Shown here: piece by piece, positions 61,901 through 64,000 of the stretch
Layout of the letters: every line of letters begins with the position of its first letter
Position numbering within the stretch: position 1 is the first letter of the stretch
Assembly (NCBI GenBank): GCA_024362935.1
Contig: JANCRA010000008.1
Coordinates: 34,256,557-34,320,556 of the forward strand
DNA from: Setophaga petechia
Taxonomy: Eukaryota > Chordata > Aves > Passeriformes > Parulidae
DNA length: 64,000 bases
Reading direction: 5' to 3'
Position numbers and translations under genes: made by a program
Notes under the pieces: model-generated
Told to the model about the DNA's origin: nothing
Seen by the model: the letters and a program-made list of their open reading frames with translations, nothing else
Databases searched by the model: none

Positions 61901-62987
61901 GTTGCACATCATTGTTATCTCAGAGGAAATGTAGGGGTACAGTGTCACAGAATGTCTGCCCTTTTCTTTTTTTCCCCTGAGATATGTGCTCTCAGAGACA
62001 GGATATGTTGGTAGGTGGACCTGTTTCTGACCCAGTGCTGCTGTATTCAATGTCAAGGCTTAATCACCCAAATCCATATCCCAAAACACACAAAAGTGTA
62101 ACCAGTTATTAAACCTGTTTTCAGAGCAGAATTCAGACTGAAGTAACCCAGTCTTTCAACAGAGACTAACCACTGGGAACAAAAAAGGTAAAATAGTTTT
62201 ATGATGTCCTAAGACTACAATGGATTGTGAATCTGCAGTAAAAATCACAGCTGTGCTTTAATGTTTAAAACTTTTCCTGTTGAGCACTACTCCAGCATCT
62301 CTCTTTTTTCTTTTGGTTTTTATTCTTTTGTATTCTCTTTCTTATTTTTTTTCTTTACCTTCGGACCAGGACAAAGAAATGGCATATAAACAGATAGGAT
62401 TACTTGACGGTAGTTATGTAAATACCAAATATAAAAAAGAAATTCTTGTCACAAGGAGAAACTAATTTATTGTAGCAGTTCCATGAATGTTATGTATAGA
62501 GTAGTACTAAGAAAAATATATTCCAGTTGCAAAGGTCTAACCAGAGATATTCAGACATTTCTCTCTAAGCTGAGGAGGCCACAGTGAAACTATAACACAG
62601 GTAATTTTTTGGGGGCTTATTTATTCTTTGCAGCTGTCATATCATACACTATAATTAGGAAGAGGAATTAATTTCTTTTATGTTTAGTACTAGATGACAC
62701 TTTCAAAGGACAAAGCAGATGAGAATTTCCCACTGTGAGTCCAAAGATGAAGAAACTGGACTCCAGGAATAAAGCAAACAGCTGGATCAACTGAAAGAAG
62801 CAAGGAGTGCATGGTCTTCAGAAGGATTTAAGAGGCACTGAATCGCTACAATCTTTGCTAAAGGACATTTCATATTCCAGTGTCACCTTAAACAAAGCAT
62901 TTATTTATATATGCCCTTAAAACCTAAAGGGTCCTAAATTTTTTTCCAAACTCTCCCAGTCAGGGAGAGCAACTTTTTAAATGGGCA
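61901..62987. other. Unique AT-rich non-coding sequence
   Basis: Nothing recognised. Frames at 61757-62056 (minus, partly in the CR1) and 62280-62465 (plus, Leu/Phe/Ser-rich) are unsupported. Confidence 0.55.
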
Positions 62988-63254
62988 GATAGGGGTAGGA
63001 CACAGGAAACCAGTTTTAAACAAAAAGAACAGGGATTTAGATTAGATCTGAGGAAGAAATTGTTTATGCAGAGGCTGGTGAGGCACTGGAACTGGCTGCC
63101 CAGGAAAGTTGTGGATGACCCATCATCCCTGGCAATGTTGAAGACCAGGATGCCCTGAACAAGCTGATCTAGTAGGTGGCATCCCTGCCCAAACAAAGAG
63201 GATTGGACCTTGGTGATGTTAAAGTCTCTTCCAACCCAAACAGTTCTGTGATAG
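62988..63254 (+). mobile_element. CR1 LINE 3' end
   Basis: AGATAGGGGTAGGACACAGG, GGGATTTAGATTAGATCTGA, GGAAGAAATTGTTTATGCAG, GGTGAGGCACTGGAACTGG, CTGCCCAGGAAAGTTGTGGA, AGGATTGGACCTTGGTGATG, TCTCTTCCAACCCAAACAG and a truncated tail TTCTGTGAT follow CR1 in order. The minus-strand frame 62960-63274 is its antisense shadow. Confidence 0.92.
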
Positions 63255-64000
63255 CAGAGAAGGTGCTTGAACATATAACAGTAGAGTTACCTTAGACATT
63301 CCCTTGAACTCCAGATGGCCTCCAGCTCTTACTCCTGGGCTCAGGTTTATGGCAGAAACCCATGTGTCATGTCTGCTGCCTCTGCTTCCCTGAAGTTTCT
63401 GGTGCCTTAATCCCACCCTTCATGTTATTTCTGTGTGGCACGGAAAGGGCTTTCGGGAACATGAAGAAGTTTTGTCTGCATGCACTTGCCTCACAGCTTT
63501 TAGCTATGAAATCAGTTTTCATACAGGCTAAACTTCAACCTAAATTGGGGTTTTTCACCCAAGACTGCCTGCATCAATAGAGGAATAGTTTTATACATGA
63601 TCCTTTAGGAATAGAAACAGCATGAGTTGGGAATATTCACACTGAAGGTACTGTTACACCTACAGAGCTCCGAGTGGCCTTGGAAGGTCTCAAGCAATGC
63701 TGGGAAGGTGAAGTTTATTAAGGTATTTTTCTGTAGTCAAAATGAGTTAAGCATTCTCACTGCTAGGCTCATAGAAGGAGGAAAGAATTTGTTGAAAGGC
63801 ATAATTTATCCCTGCCCACCCCCTTTTCCCCAAAATGTGGTATTCACCTCTTTTCTTTCATACCTTTGGCCAACGTGCGCAAACAATCTGTAGGTGGATG
63901 TTTCCATAACATTTTTGAAAGAAAATTAAACACTTCCATAGTGTCACTAACTTTCTTCTTTTTAGTATTACATGCAGAAAGTAACAAAGTGTAACATAAT
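63255..64000. other. Unique non-coding sequence
   Basis: Frames at 63219-63416 (minus), 63362-63580 (plus) and 63627-63893 (plus) show no recognised domain. No repeat was identified to the window end. Confidence 0.5.

Noticed and set aside
1..64000. CRISPR arrays, operons, tRNA/rRNA genes, CpG-island promoters
   Set aside because: None were seen. The direct repeats present are microsatellites or transposon copies, not regularly spaced unit/spacer arrays.

Overview
This window looks like a gene-poor, AT-rich stretch of a bird nuclear genome, either a gene desert or the inside of a very long intron. The avian assignment rests on the repeats. There are at least ten CR1 non-LTR retrotransposon fragments. 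Several end in the short tandem tail typical of bird CR1 (TGTGATTCTGTGAT, CTATGATTCTATGATT). There are also two solo LTR-like insertions whose sequence I recognise as widespread bird LTR families. No CpG island, tRNA, rRNA, CRISPR array, operon or recognisable multi-exon protein gene is visible. Almost all open frames are short, overlap frames on the other strand, or lie inside repeats.

Layout. 1-5.1 kb is unique sequence with an AT microsatellite. 5.1-6.1 kb is a decayed minus-strand LTR with internal tandem units. 6.1-31.5 kb is mainly unique sequence carrying a CR1 at 9.8-10.3 kb, CR1 tails at 12.1 and 23.2 kb, a decayed CR1 at 20.5-21.0 kb, a perfect 17-bp inverted repeat at 22.6 kb, an (AAT)16 tract at 24.2 kb, a T/G-rich block at 25.3-25.9 kb and a G-quadruplex-type run at 29.1 kb. 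31.5-37.9 kb is the repeat-dense core. It holds an older CR1 fragment, the youngest-looking CR1 (a 153-codon reverse-transcriptase tail still open), a minus-strand CR1, a minus-strand ERVL-like solo LTR with embedded TTA/ATTTT microsatellites, an ancient CR1 3' end and another CR1. 41.4-42.2 kb is a decayed CR1. 44.4, 46.1, 51.4 and 54.6 kb hold AC, A30, T21/T30 and AAAG tracts. 55.1-55.5 kb is a minus-strand CR1. 61.1-61.9 kb is a very old CR1 of the type better preserved in reptiles. 63.0-63.25 kb is a last CR1 3' end.

Two things are not explained by repeats. The first is an open frame at 38.7-39.05 kb on the minus strand: a hydrophobic segment followed by three N-glycosylation sequons, flanked by plausible splice signals. 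It is the only stretch that reads like an exon of a membrane or secreted protein, and I could not assign it to a family. The second is a pair of unique blocks (47.6-48.5 kb with retained CpGs and a forkhead-like site, and 57.6-57.8 kb with clustered TAAT motifs) that resemble conserved regulatory elements. No genes here can be said to work together. The window is best read as transposon history plus candidate regulatory DNA.
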